A stretch of DNA of 64,000 bases from contig JAVGWX010000011.1 in the NCBI GenBank assembly GCA_036924085.1, positions 31,184,386-31,248,385 of the forward strand, read 5' to 3'. Of the stretch, positions 12,101-22,844 are shown piece by piece. Source of the stretch: Ariolimax columbianus. Taxonomy: Eukaryota > Mollusca > Gastropoda > Stylommatophora > Arionidae. Every line of letters begins with the position of its first letter. Within the stretch, counting starts at the first letter, position 1. The notes below the pieces were generated by a model. That model saw nothing but the letters and a program-made list of their open reading frames with translations, did no database searches and was not told the origin of the DNA. Position numbers and translations under genes: made by a program.

Positions 12101-13600
12101 ATTTCGATACATCAATGTCATTGTGTGCTCTCAGACTCCACAACTCAGATTTCGATACATCAATGTCATTGTGTGCTCTCAGACTCCACAACTCAGATTT
12201 CGATACATCAATGTCATTGTGTGCTCTCAGACTCCACAACTCAGATTTCGATACATCAATGTCATTGTGTGCTCTCAGACTCCACAACTCAGATTTCGAT
12301 ACATCAATGTCATTGTGTGCTCTCAGACTCCTCAACTCAGATTTCGATACATCAATGTCATTGTGTGCTCTCAGACTCCACAACTCAGATTTCGATACAT
12401 CAATGTCATTGTGTGCTCTCAGACTCCACAACTCAGATTTCGATACATCAATGTCATTGTGTGCTCTCAGACTCCACAACTCAGATTTCGATACATCAAT
12501 GTCATTGTGTGCTCTCAGACTCCACAACTCAGATTTCGATACATCAATGTCATTGTGTGCTCTCAGACTCCTCAACTCAGATTTCGATACATCAATGTCA
12601 TTGTGTGCTCTCAGACTCCACAACTCAGATTTCGATACATCAATGTCATTGTGTGCTCTCAGACTCCACAACTCAGATTTCGATACATCAATGTCATTGT
12701 GTGCTCTCAGACTCCACAGCTCAGATTTCGATACATCAATGTCATTGTGTGCTCTCAGACTCCACAACTCAGATTTCGATACATCAATGTCATTGTGTGC
12801 TCTCAGACTCCACAACTCAGATTTCGATACATCAATGTCATTGTGTGCTCTCAGACTCCACAACTCAGATTTCGATACATCAATGTCATTGTGTGCTCTC
12901 AGACTCCACAACTCAGATTTCGATACATCAATGTCATTGTGTGCTCTCAGACTCCACAACTCAGATTTCGATACATCAATGTCATTGTGTGCTCTCAGAC
13001 TCCTCAACTCAGATTTCGATACATCAATGTCATTGTGTGCTCTCAGACTCCACAACTCAGATTTCGATACATCAATGTCATTGTGTGCTCTCAGACTCCA
13101 CAACTCAGATTTCGATACATCAATGTCATTGTGTGCTCTCAGACTCCACAGCTCAGATTTCGATACATCAATGTCATTGTGTGCTCTCAGACTCCACAAC
13201 TCAGATTTCGATACATCAATGTCATTGTGTGCTCTCAGACTCCACAACTCAGATTTCGATACATCAATGTCATTGTGTGCTCTCAGACTCCACAACTCAG
13301 ATTTCGATACATCAATGTCATTGTGTGCTCTCAGGCGAGATTTCCTTAGTGTCACTGTTTCTTTGGAATCAAACATTCTACAAATCTCTCTTCTAATCAC
13401 ATTCCTATCAAAGCTATTCATCCTTTTCTTTCTTTTTTGCGTATTTGTCTTGATGGAACACGAACATAGTCTAGGAGCATTTGATGAAATGACCGTTTAC
13501 TTAAACCAAAAGCAGGAATAGTTCTCTTTTCAGGGTTTGAGATACTCCGATACAGTTTACAACGCTTAGTTTCTCTACAAAAATATTGATACATCTTCAA
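9130..13600 (-). pseudogene. Decayed DDE transposase with an internally amplified coding segment
   Basis: Read 13600 to 9130, the minus strand spells a DDE transposase interrupted by frameshifts. It starts with a helix-turn-helix-like piece (13600-13480), then RNVIRREICRMFDSKETVTL. The 70-unit 16-residue array comes next, followed by the natural continuation SELWRTVRGI and SKYLREVGV. After a 1-nt frameshift near 9838 comes FVDETWIN (first catalytic Asp, 9832-9834). Stops near 9729 are followed by CLIMDNASYH (second Asp, 9554-9556), then HGHMCLRLP and, after a frameshift, IELV (third acid, Glu 9318-9320), with DYWAKCEDHV near the end. The motif set resembles an IS630/Tc1/mariner-like family of animals with a long second spacer (about 78 residues). 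The superfamily call is tentative; the transposase call is firm. Confidence 0.82.
9976..13335 (-). repeat. 70 tandem copies of a 48-bp unit derived from the transposase ORF
   Basis: The array is 3360 bp, exactly 70 x 48. The plus-strand unit reads 'ctccacaactcagatttcg', 'atacatcaatgtcattgtg', 'tgctctcaga'; on the minus strand it encodes the 16-residue cycle LRAHNDIDVSKSELWS. Copies are nearly identical, with sparse variants (gattttgat, tcctcaac, cacagctc, caaccca). Because 48 is divisible by three and the unit has no stop, most frames on both strands stay open for long stretches. The array ends inside transposase coding sequence on both sides, so it grew from within that gene. Confidence 0.97.
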
Positions 13601-14640
13601 TGTAAGTGTATGGAGTGTAAAAAACTTGACTTTCAGACTCCTTGCAGTCGTGAATTTTAATCAATTAGTTAAGCTACACCTATGTCACAATTTGTATTTA
13701 CACATTGACACACCGGAAGGCTCACTAGAACTGTTAAAAATCAGTGATCCATGGCCTACTACAGTTGGCTGCGAGTGTGCTTTGGGTTGAAGTTGGAAAG
13801 ATTTTGAGAAACACGTGGTAAATGTTTATTTTTTTTTTAAATACTCACTGTTATTAAGGGGTAATCATTACAAATGACTGCTTTCATTAGGAGGGCTAGT
13901 TTTTGTATACCTTAAATAAAGAAAATTGTATACCACTTGTTTGTAAGCAAGGAAAAAATACTCACCATTGGGACATAGTGATCTGCAGGTTATACGCAAA
14001 ATTTGAAATATTGTGTTCAGATGGAAGTTGGGATAACAGCGCAAACATTGTGAACATAGTGCTATAGTCTCTGTATTTAGAGTTGGCCAAGTCCTTTCCT
14101 TTATACTTTGTCATCCGTCTACAACAGTGGTTTATATTCAATGCGTCTTAGGTATGCCTTTCACGCAACAATGAAACGTCTAAAATGTATTTTTAATATT
14201 ATGTTACGAGAGTATTTGTATTATTAAAAGATACTTTATTTTGCTATTTTTCGTAAAATATTGTTGTCACTAGATGTAATACCCACTGATGTTGATCAGC
14301 ATTCGGAGTACCGGGCCTTTCATTTCGGGCGGTTAAAGCATAGGATACAAAACCATGTTAGATATGAGTGAGAGACGTTTGACGTGAGCGACTTCAAGGC
14401 TTGGTATTAGCGTTTGATTGATGTGTGCGACAAAGTCCAGCCCCCAGCTATATTCAAATTGAGAGTTATGCCTTATAAAGAAGTTCTATAGTAACAAAAG
14501 TGTACAAACTTGTGTATTTACTATTGTGAAAAGTATCTATTAGCTAATCTAGTATTGTGAAATGTATTTCATCTATTTTAAGTTAAATTTCTTCTTTTTG
14601 ATGAAACTATATAGTTATTTCAACAGCTAACTTGCATCCT
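13601..14640. other. No gene seen
   Basis: AT-rich sequence upstream of the transposase start. The other terminal inverted repeat of the element would be expected here, but I could not match one to the 3' side. Confidence 0.45.
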
Positions 14641-14889
14641 GCCCAACGGTCCAAATTGTGCATTCACACTGGTTTGATTTCAACACTATTGATTGCTGTG
14701 GCCACTGTAGTCGCTGTAATCTCTTCAATTATGCTCTTAGACGACAATATTACTTGAACTTGTCTATACACATCAGTTTTAATGGGGATATCATGCAGAA
14801 TGCCCTGTTCCGGATTACTCATCAGTACACTAACCAAAGGGGCAGCCAATATTCAAGTGCACGGTATGGGGCAGGCAGTTGCAGACTAA

Positions 14890-15135
14890 GCTGTGCACCA
14901 GCCAGATAAATGAAGTGAACCAAGGACCATGTTCAAGCATGGCCCGCTGATCAGGAAAGAGATGTACCATGCCAAGCCCAGAACCAATAGCCCAAACTTA
15001 TCTAGCGCCCGCACGACTGCGGAGGACCTGAACATTCTAATCGTGCGCTAGTCACTTTGTGATGAAACTTTACAACTGGAATGAGAAGCTGGTACAGACT
15101 CTGCAGAGTCTTCTAAACCAGTATTTTATGTTAAG
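14890..15135 (+). repeat. Dispersed repeat ending in 'actctgcagagtctt'
   Basis: The sequence around 'gctgatcaggaaagag', 'gctagtcactttgtga' and 'actctgcagagtctt' aligns with 25435-25640 and 58185-58370. The terminal 'cttctaaaccagtat' also matches the 3' ends of the LINE fragments at 29800, 52650 and 61180. It is probably a LINE 3' untranslated region. Confidence 0.6.
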
Positions 15136-15292
15136 TTATGAACAACTGGGATTGGCCCGGCAAGCCACCAGTGAATTTTCGCCTGACAAAAATGAACCAA
15201 TGGAGGACCTCATAGGAATGTGACTAGTAATATCAAAAGAAATACGAAATGACACCAACATCGGCGACAAAGCTGGCACACGACACAAAATT

Positions 15293-15307
15293 CCCCCCCC
15301 CCCCCCC
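15293..15307 (+). repeat. Poly-C run (15 C)
   Basis: Fifteen consecutive C on the plus strand, prone to length error in sequencing and to structure formation. Confidence 0.9.
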
Positions 15308-15309
15308 GC

Positions 15310-16450
15310 GACGTCTAACGACACAAATTAATAGAACATTATAATAATGAAACTGTGGAAGAAAACAATTGTATATTAAATAATGTTCTGACAAATACAT
15401 TTTCATTGAACATATGCTGTGTGAAAGTCAGTATAGAAACAATTATTTTATGAAGCATTCAATTCTAAGAATGCAGCTGGGTAGGCTGTAGTGTGCTTAA
15501 CTAATTCACGAACCCGCTCAGTTTTAACGCGCGAGACAGTCTTTCTGACATTTGCCATTCTGAAGTACACGCACACAAAAATTGCATCGATCCCAGCTGC
15601 ACCTGACATAAGCACATAATAGACAATCGTTATCAAGTGCCATGCATGTGACGCAGATTAATTATCAATTTCTTCAAAAACCACATGTCCTTTTTATCAT
15701 GATCTCTTTTCCGGTGGCCTTCGTTTTCCAGTACAGTTTGCCATGACATCCTATGAGATTTTCTGTCATCCTAAGTCTCTTGTGTAACAGGGTTATGTGT
15801 CAGGCAGCACTATGTAACAGGATTATCTGTCAGAAAGCATATGGGTTAGAGCAGCTTATTCTCTGAAGCTAAAATTAGTTGGGCCGGTGATATAATTTCT
15901 CATTCAGACGGGCAAAATTCAGCTAGAGTTCACCCCGCGTCGTCTCTGGTTAGCGAGACCGGCGTGTCATGAAGAATGATGAACTAACAAAGTGTTTGGG
16001 GCATAGTCTGGCACTTTTTAGTTGTAGCATCTGGAGTCAAGGGTACGGGTGGGGAAGTTGGACGAGAATAATCGGACGTCAGGCTATAACATTTAGAATG
16101 ACATAGTGACAAGTAGCCATAGGAGTCAATAGGATTCAAAAGGGGAGTAGCTGATTACTGACCAGTCAACTGGGAAGGAAGAGAGGGCGTAGTGACTATC
16201 GCCATCTTTGTTTAGGCGAAACTAAAGGGAACTATAAAAGTAGAAGACCTGAAACAGACAGACAGAGCTGGACGGTGAGGTTATCTCACTACATATCAGG
16301 GATCTGCACTAGTGATCATCGGTACAAATGATGGATTTCCTGTCGGTGATATGAAAAGCAAATCTGATCACTTCGAGTGATAGAGTGGTTTGTGTGACCG
16401 AGACCTCTGTCATTTTCTTTTTTTTTTGTTTTAGTTTGCAAATATCTTTT
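15310..16450. other. No gene seen
   Basis: More than 1 kb with only short frames. A local near-duplicate ('gtaacagg(g/a)ttat(g/c)tgtcag') occurs at about 15786 and 15817. Confidence 0.45.
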
Positions 16451-16477
16451 ATTATTATTTTCTAGTATATTACAGAA

Positions 16478-16756
16478 TATAATAGTGCGTAACAGAATAT
16501 GATAGTATATAACAGAATATAATAGTATATCACAGAATATAATAGTATATAACAGAATATAAACGTATGTAACAGAATATAATAGTATGTAACATAATAT
16601 GATAGTATATAACAGAATATAAACGTATGTAACAGAATATAATAGTATGTAACATAATATGATAGTATATAACAGAATATAATAGTATGTAACATAATAT
16701 GATAGTATATAACAGAATATAAACGTATGTAACAGAATATAATAGTATGTAACAGT
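16478..16756. repeat. 20-bp minisatellite
   Basis: About fourteen copies of 20-bp units such as aatataatagtatataacag and aatataaacgtatgtaacag, in a partly ordered higher-order pattern. Tyr/Ile-rich frames on the minus strand are artefacts. Confidence 0.9.
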
Positions 16757-17035
16757 GAAAGACAAAATGAGAAAAACTATTCCTTCAGCAAGCGTGTATG
16801 TTTTGTTTCCATTTAGTCAAACGCACGTAACATGTTACTTCAACTGCACTTTTATCATCTTGTTTCAATGTAAAGTACCAACAGCATGTGCAGTGCTTCA
16901 GAAGTTCAAAAGAATAAGACCAAAAGAAATATAAATGAGACCACAGAAAGATACCGTAATCTTTACCACAGACGGCAGAGCCCGCTGCGCCATTCTCTAC
17001 GTCTGGAAAGCGCAAACACACAATAACAGACGATG

Positions 17036-18476
17036 GAACAAGGAGACAAGAGAACAAGGAAACAGGCCGACAAGGAGACAAGAGAAAAAGGAGACAAGAA
17101 AACAAGCTGACAAGGAGACAAGAGAACAAGGAGACAAGAGAACAAGAAGACAAGCCGACAAGGAAAAACAGAGACAAGATGAAAAGGGAACAAGGAGACA
17201 AGAGAACAAGGAGGCAAGAGAACAAGGAAACAGGCCGACAAGGAGACAAGAGAACAAGGAAACAGGCCGACAAGGAGACAAGAGAACAAGGAGACAAGAA
17301 AACAAGGAGACAAGCTAACAAGGAGACAAGGCGACAAGAAAACAAGAGAGCAAGGAGCCAAGCCGACAAGAGAACAAGGAGACAAAGGGAACAAGGAGAC
17401 AAGAAAACAAGGAAACCAGGAGAGAAGAAAATAAGGAGACACTAGAGCAACGGAAAAAGGGAACAAGGAGACAACATAACAAGGAGACAAGGCAACAAGA
17501 GAACAAGGAGTCAAGGTGACAAGGAGACAAGGTGACAAGGGAACAAGGTGACAAGGGAATAAGGAGACAAGGTGACAAGGAGACAAGGGAACAAGGTGAC
17601 AAGGGAATAAGGAGACAAGGCGACACGAGAACAAGGAGACAAGCCGATACTGGAACAAGGAGACGAGAGAACAAGGAGACAAGGAAACAAAGAGACACGG
17701 GAACAAATGAACAAGTAGACAAGGGAACAAGGAGACAAGGGAACAAGGAGATAAAAGAATAAAGAGACAATGAGACAATGGAACAAGGAGACAAAGGGAC
17801 AAGGAGACAAGAGACAATGGAACAAGGAGACAAAGGGGCAGGGGAAAAGGAGAAATGGAGACAAAGGAACAAGGAGAAAATAAGACAAGGGAACAAGAAG
17901 ACAAAGGGACAAGTAGACAACAGAACAAGGAGACAAGAAGACAGGGGAACAAGGAGACAAGAGAACCAGGATACAAAGAGACAAGGGAACAAGGACACGT
18001 GGAAACAAAGGAACAAGGGAACAAGGAGACAAGGGAACTGGAGAAAAGGCGACAAGAGAACAAGGAGACAAGGGAACACGGAGACATGGGAACAAAGAAA
18101 CAATGAGACAAGAAGACAAAAGAACAACGAGACAAGGGAACAAGGAGACAAAGAGACAAGGAAACAAAGGTACAAGGAGACAAGGGACAAGAAGACAATG
18201 GAACAAGGAGACAAAAGAACAAGGAGACAAGGGAACAGAAGACAAGGTAGCAAAGAAACTAGGAGACAGGGAACAGAGGAACAGGAAGACAAGGGAACAA
18301 GGCAACAAGGAGACAAGGGAACAATGCAACAAGAAAACAAAGGAACAAGGAGATAAGGGAACAAGGAGACTAGGGAAGAAGGAGACAAAGAGACAAGAAA
18401 ACAAGGAGACAAGGGAACAAGGAAACAAGGAGACAAAGGAACAATTAGACAAGGCAACAAGGAGACAAGGGAACAC
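17036..18476. repeat. 1.4-kb purine/C-rich array of 15-bp character
   Basis: Degenerate tandem DNA built from gaacaag and gagacaag words (15-bp pair). The plus strand is almost free of T, so stop codons are rare and all three plus frames read as Lys/Glu/Gln/Thr/Arg-rich repeats (EQGDK, TRRQ). The minus frames read as Leu/Val/Ser/Phe/Cys-rich repeats up to more than 400 codons. Word lengths of 7 and 8 shift the frame repeatedly, so there is no sign of selection on one protein. Confidence 0.9.
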
Positions 18477-18479
18477 AAC

Positions 18480-19080
18480 CGCTCACCTTCTGTACAATCA
18501 TGATGTCTTCCCCTCAGAAATGTCTGTCTGCAAACATGCTTGCCCTTGAACAAACATGACCCACCTCGTCCATCACCCACCTCGAAGGTGTCAACAGAGC
18601 TACCCCACTTTGAATCTTCATTCAATCTTCAAGAAAAAATATAACACAGATCAACTGGCAGCATCGTTATATTCATGGAAACAAACACTATACATTTGAT
18701 TCCAAAGAGGCATATGGCCCCGACTTTAGTATTTCCACCAATTTCCATTTTCAGCCGTTGTCTTGAACTCCACCCCAGTTGCCTTGACATCCTTTCTTAC
18801 GCTGTTCTTAGTCAGGTGACCTATAATTGTTTCCACTCTTCAATTCTCCAGTAGGAATTCATCCAGGCCACATCTGGTGATACCATCAAGTATTAAATCC
18901 CTCATACTTTTGCTTACACCTAAGCTGCATCTGTGTTGGTTGTTGCCTCCTTCTACCTGCAAAAATGTGTATGTTTTATTACACGACGTAATCGATAGCT
19001 GTGTAGAAGGATTATATAGCTATTATTAGAATTATCTAAAATTGTTAATTCAGATGATTCTGCCAAGATCGTTGAGTGGT
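18480..19080. other. No clear gene
   Basis: Unique-looking sequence. The minus strand of about 18720-18930 weakly resembles a LINE C-terminal tail with several stops; it is not strong enough to call. Confidence 0.35.
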
Positions 19081-19084
19081 TGAT

Positions 19085-19850
19085 TGGGGGGAGCGGGGGG
19101 TGTGTGCAGTGGAATCTACATCGCACACTCCAACGGCGACATAGAAGATCGCTATATACAGACAGGAGAGACCTGTGCCAATTTCAGGGCTGAAACGACG
19201 ACTGTTCATGAGGTAACGGGGATTCTTATCGGTCAAAGCACAGCTTAAGGAAAGACGGTCGTTCTGACATACTCCAGGGGCGTACTCCAAGCCATCTCAA
19301 GCCCCAAGCAAGAGAAAGATAGACTCTCCCATGTTGTGGAATACGACATCGGATTGCTGTCTCAAAGGACAGGATCTACTCCTACGGTGAATTCTGTACC
19401 ACTATGGGATCCTTGGAAACGGGAGGGCAGATGGGCTCGCAAGGGCCGGAAGTGGCGGCACGCTGACTCGCCATCCGCAGAGCTATAGAGAAGCAGAGAC
19501 GCTCATCAAACGATCCATGAGGATATAATGGAGAGACCAGCACGAAGAATGCAAGCCAGAAAATGACAGCAAAGACAAACTGGACAGAGATAGACAGGCA
19601 AAGATCTTCAGACTCAGAACGTAACATAGCAGACGCAAGGCCCACCTCCACAGAATGGGTCTCAAGAGACACCGCCATGTGCGACTGTGGAGCACCCAAG
19701 CAAACACCAGAACATCTCCAGCAGGGCTCCTCTACCTATACAGACCAAAGAGAAGCAGTCTGGTCCGGGGGACCGACGAAGACCTGAAAGGCACAGTCTC
19801 CTTCGTGAGCTCACCGGACTAGAAGCATAACATCAGTTGATTGATGAAGA
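19085..19850 (+). pseudogene. RNase H and Cys/His tail of a second RNase H LINE
   Basis: About 19090 reads GGVCSGIYIAHSNGD...CANFRAETTTV, the RNase H segment with the catalytic Glu. After stops and frameshifts, 19668-19750 gives TAMCDCGAPKQTPEHL then TYTDQREAVW, the zinc-binding C-terminus. The residues differ from the family at 1-4040 (CTCGTGKMTAEHL), so this is a separate lineage. A 'gaagaagaag' tail follows at about 19847. Confidence 0.75.
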
Positions 19851-20027
19851 AGAAGTTTGCTTTGATAAGGTAATATGATCATATACAAACACTGCGCTGT
19901 CTGTGGTAGACAGTACTAGTTACATGCAAGAAGGGCGTATATGTGTTTCCAAGCACCCGGGGGGTAATGTATGTTGAGTGTGTATAATAAAATGTAAGAG
20001 AGAACATGTACCATTAATGTGTATGTT

Positions 20028-20215
20028 GTCAAATTTGAAGCTTTGATAAAAGAATATCTTATTGACACTATCTGTGAAAACATGTCAGAGTGGTACTGAG
20101 TAGAAAGGTCCAAGTTTCAGAGCTTTCATCAAAGAACATCTAGTTGGACGTGACTGTGAGAAATGCCAAAGTGGTACCCAATAGTTAATAGTGTGGCAAG
20201 TTTTGGAAGTTATCA
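20028..20215. repeat. Imperfect tandem duplication of about 78 bp
   Basis: Units starting 'caaatttgaagctttgat' (about 20029), 'caagtttcagagctttcat' (about 20111) and a partial 'caagttttggaagttatcat' (about 20197) align with each other, sharing 'ggtac' and 'aatag/gagtag' near their ends. Confidence 0.65.
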
Positions 20216-20224
20216 TCAAATTTG

Positions 20225-20350
20225 GTGTTGTTTAATACCCACCCATTACGTAAGAATAAATCTCTTTTATGCGCCCCGAAAAGGGCGTTAAGTGGCGGGT
20301 TGCAGTGGCTTTCACATCGCAGTATATAGTGTCTACTGTCTGACCAGACT
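20225..20350 (-). repeat. Dispersed repeat, family P (reverse fragment)
   Basis: The reverse complement, 'gcccttttcggggcgcataa' and onward to 'gggtattaaacaacacc', aligns with 'gcacccttttcagggcccac...gggtattcaacaacaac' at 31015-31075 and 61745-61810. Confidence 0.55.
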
Positions 20351-20389
20351 AGTTTTGTCTGTCTCGCTTCCACTTCATGATATATGATA

Positions 20390-20510
20390 CGAATGTTAGT
20401 CAGGGTCAGGTGAAAAATACTGATCAGACAATGTTAGTCAGGTGAAACATACTGATCAGACAATGTTAGTCATGGTCAGGTGAAACATGCTGATCAGACA
20501 ATGTAGAGTG
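20390..20510. repeat. Short tandem repeat of about 35-40 bp (family P related)
   Basis: Three units of 'atgttagtcagg(gtcagg)tg' plus 'aaacatactgatcagaca'. The same motif begins the family P copies at 30770 and 61500. Confidence 0.8.
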
Positions 20511-21110
20511 GGGAGATTAAGTCTATACTGCACATAAATACCACAAGGTTACGTAACCGGTCAGTTGATACGATGGACACAAGCTCTAACTTATCTGCCT
20601 ATGGGATCTTCATATGATATTCCTCACAAGAGCTCTCAAAACAAACTTCGTTATATCTAACATAAATTCATTTTATGGCTATACTCTAGCATTCTTTCGA
20701 TTAGCCTACTTATGGGTTGGCTTCCTCCATTCCATTCCTCGCCAGCGATTACTTGTAGGTATTGCTACAAGCCCGCCAGGTGACTGAATGACCTCACACA
20801 CAATATGCACTTTGGCTCTTTATTCAGCTTCGAAAGTATTCAACGGTTCATTTACTAAGCGCACTTCCTGTCTGATCTATTTCCGTTCTAGATTTAGGCC
20901 ACGTAAAAAAGTTGTCCCGCATTTTCTTATAAAAGACGAAATCATCTTATCTCCATTTTGCTAAGCAATCCCACTGATGTTGATCTTCTAATTGGAGCAT
21001 GCTATTCTAGGCTAATATGTTTGGTCTTACAGTCTTGACAGTTATGTGTTATAACATTATCTCATGGCAATGTGGCTTTCTAGTGTATATATTTAAATTG
21101 CTGTTCGTCT
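20511..21110. other. No gene seen
   Basis: Non-coding by inspection, without an evident repeat array. Confidence 0.45.
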
Positions 21111-21111
21111 A

Positions 21112-21400
21112 TCACGAGTGGCGAGGACATTTACTTTCTTCACCTAGCCAGTCTTTCCAGTCGAGTATTCTGTAAATCTGGGTCGTGAATGGGTCCGGAA
21201 ATGGCTGACGAGTCTGATTTGGGATCTGCATACTCGCAGTCAGTGATAGCAAGAAAAGTTCGCTTCGCGAGACGGTTATCATGATTGTCAGCAAATCCAT
21301 GTATCTCATCCGCTTTATTGATCAGCCAGGAGTCCCGCAACTGACGCAGCTTTTTGACTGTAGTTTAGCTTGTCAGCGGACTTACGCTCTCCGCTTCACC
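21112..21400 (-). pseudogene. LINE endonuclease-RT linker fragment
   Basis: The minus strand reads KKLRQLRDSWLINKADEIHGFADNHD..., the linker before the RT domain in RTE/L1-like LINEs (typical pattern LRxxxDxWLxxKADEIQxFADxND). It decays after about 80 residues (ILERWAEHF-like end replaced by NTRLERLARLG). No RT follows. Confidence 0.6.
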
Positions 21401-21439
21401 GCTCGCCCGTCGTCACATGACTCGGCTATGTTAGTACTG

Positions 21440-21560
21440 GATAAATGAAAAGAGAATGACTTGCGCTATGAATTTGATTTAAGTGAGGAAGGGTTGCGCA
21501 GTTCGCCGACCTCACTCTCTCGTCCAAGTCCAACTTTAACCAGTGGCAAGACAAGTCAGG
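21440..21560 (+). repeat. Dispersed repeat shared with 24885-24985 and 57635-57720
   Basis: The shared blocks are 'ttaagtgag(g)a', 'gttgcgca', 'cctcactctct' and 'cagtggcaaga', so this is another copy of the sequence beside the LINE tails in the duplicated region. Confidence 0.5.
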
Positions 21561-22190
21561 ACAACTGGATATGGACTCGGGTCCAGTGGATGACCACGGC
21601 TGCTCAAGTGCCTCGCTATGTTCTGTGCGGTCCACACCGCTCAGCACATTTGCTGTCGTGTTAGCCTGATGACGAGATTCCTACTAAGCTGGCTGGGCTT
21701 GATTGGGCAAATCTAAAAAATTATTATGTTCTTGGCTTCCTACCTTTTCTTTTACCATCTCTCCTGCTCCTTTTCTTTCCGTACTTTTGTTTGGGTCTCT
21801 CACTAACAAGGACTGCAAGATAGGCAAGACGTCTTGTCACCTCCAGTGGAAACGAGTGACCCCTACACACCTCCGATCTAAGTGTCAGCAAGGTGCCTTG
21901 AGAGTACGTGTGCATTTTCGCTGCACGGCCCAGAGATTTTGCGCTCACGCGTTGTCGGGAATTGGGGACGATAGGCTTAGAGTTCGACCACAACTAGAAT
22001 ACGGCACATTATCAAATAGGTGTATCTTATTACACATATACCAACTGTAGTACGGTCCTCGTGTGGTGTCCCATGGATAAAACACTTCTTGAACTCATTC
22101 GAGTTTTGGAAGAAGATGACATATCACAGAATATCCAAAGCTGTCGTGTCAGCGACGTCACTGCGCTCGACCGGAAGTTTATATATTTAT
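21561..22190. other. No gene seen
   Basis: Short overlapping frames only; no domain recognised. Confidence 0.4.
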
Positions 22191-22205
22191 ATGTAGTTAT
22201 ATATT

Positions 22206-22249
<44 letters not shown>

Positions 22250-22300
22250 TATTTATATTTTTATATATATATATATCTATATATTTCTATATAGGGACCA
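22190..22300. repeat. (TA)n microsatellite
   Basis: A run of alternating ta of more than 35 bases followed by interrupted TA/TTTA repeats. Confidence 0.95.
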
Positions 22301-22324
22301 GGGACCACACATTCAATTTAAGGA

Positions 22325-22640
22325 ATATCAACGAAAAATGTAGACCTGTACACATGTTTCATTGATTACACCAAGGCCTTCGACACGGTAAAACATCAAA
22401 ATTTGTGGAGAATCATGAAGGACATAGGGTTTTCTTTGCATATGGTCCAACTCATTGAAACATTATACCAAGATCAATGAGCCGCTGTCCGAGTATCTGG
22501 GCAAACATCAGATTGGTTTGCAGTACAAAAGGGAGTCCGACAGGGATGTATCCTCTCACCTTATCTGTACAATATCTATGTGGAATGTATAATGAGAAAT
22601 GTTCGAGAAGAGGAATGAGCGAATTATAGTGGCAGCCCTC
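22325..22640 (+). pseudogene. RT palm fragment of an RTE/L1-like LINE
   Basis: The translation FIDYTKAFDTVKHQNLW...VRVSGQTSDWF then KGVRQGCILSPYLYNIYVE shows two RT blocks (the first catalytic Asp in DYTKAFD, and GVRQGCILSP). One nonsense codon falls after LYQDQ. The fragment ends before the FADD/YADD box. The (TA)n tract lies directly upstream. Confidence 0.85.
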
Positions 22641-22676
22641 TAGCAGTTCATTTATTTATTATTATTCTTCGTCGTT

Positions 22677-22840
22677 CGTTCTCAAACTACTCGCTACTAA
22701 GCCCTGAACGTTCTCAAACTACTCGCTACCAAGCCCTGAACGTTCTCAAATTACCAGCTACCAAGCCCTGAACGTTCTCAAATTACCCGCTACCAATCCC
22801 TAAACGTTTTCAAATTACCCGCTACCAAGCCCTGAAAAGG
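22677..22840. repeat. 32-bp minisatellite
   Basis: Five copies of a 32-bp unit (cgttctcaaactactcgc plus taccaagccctgaa). A single related unit is at about 51535 in another copy of the flanking repeat, so the array expanded at this locus. Confidence 0.88.
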
Positions 22841-22844
22841 GCTT

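Noticed and set aside
9976..13335. CRISPR array
   Set aside because: Units are contiguous 48-bp tandem copies without unique spacers, in an animal genome.
9502..13521. Very long plus-strand open frames (HNSDFDTSMSLCALRL, DSTTQISIHQCHCVLS and RFRYINVIVCSQTPQL repeats)
   Set aside because: They are the three plus-strand readings of the 48-bp array. The unit has no stop in these frames and 48 is a multiple of three. Only the minus frame joins recognisable transposase sequence at both ends.
16316..16765. Tyr/Ile/Leu-rich minus-strand ORFs
   Set aside because: Translation of the 20-bp array.
16935..18625. Lys/Glu-rich coiled-coil protein (plus) or Leu/Val/Ser/Cys-rich membrane protein (minus)
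   Set aside because: All frames are open because of base composition, and repeat words of 7 and 8 bp change frame repeatedly. No unique coding sequence flanks the array.
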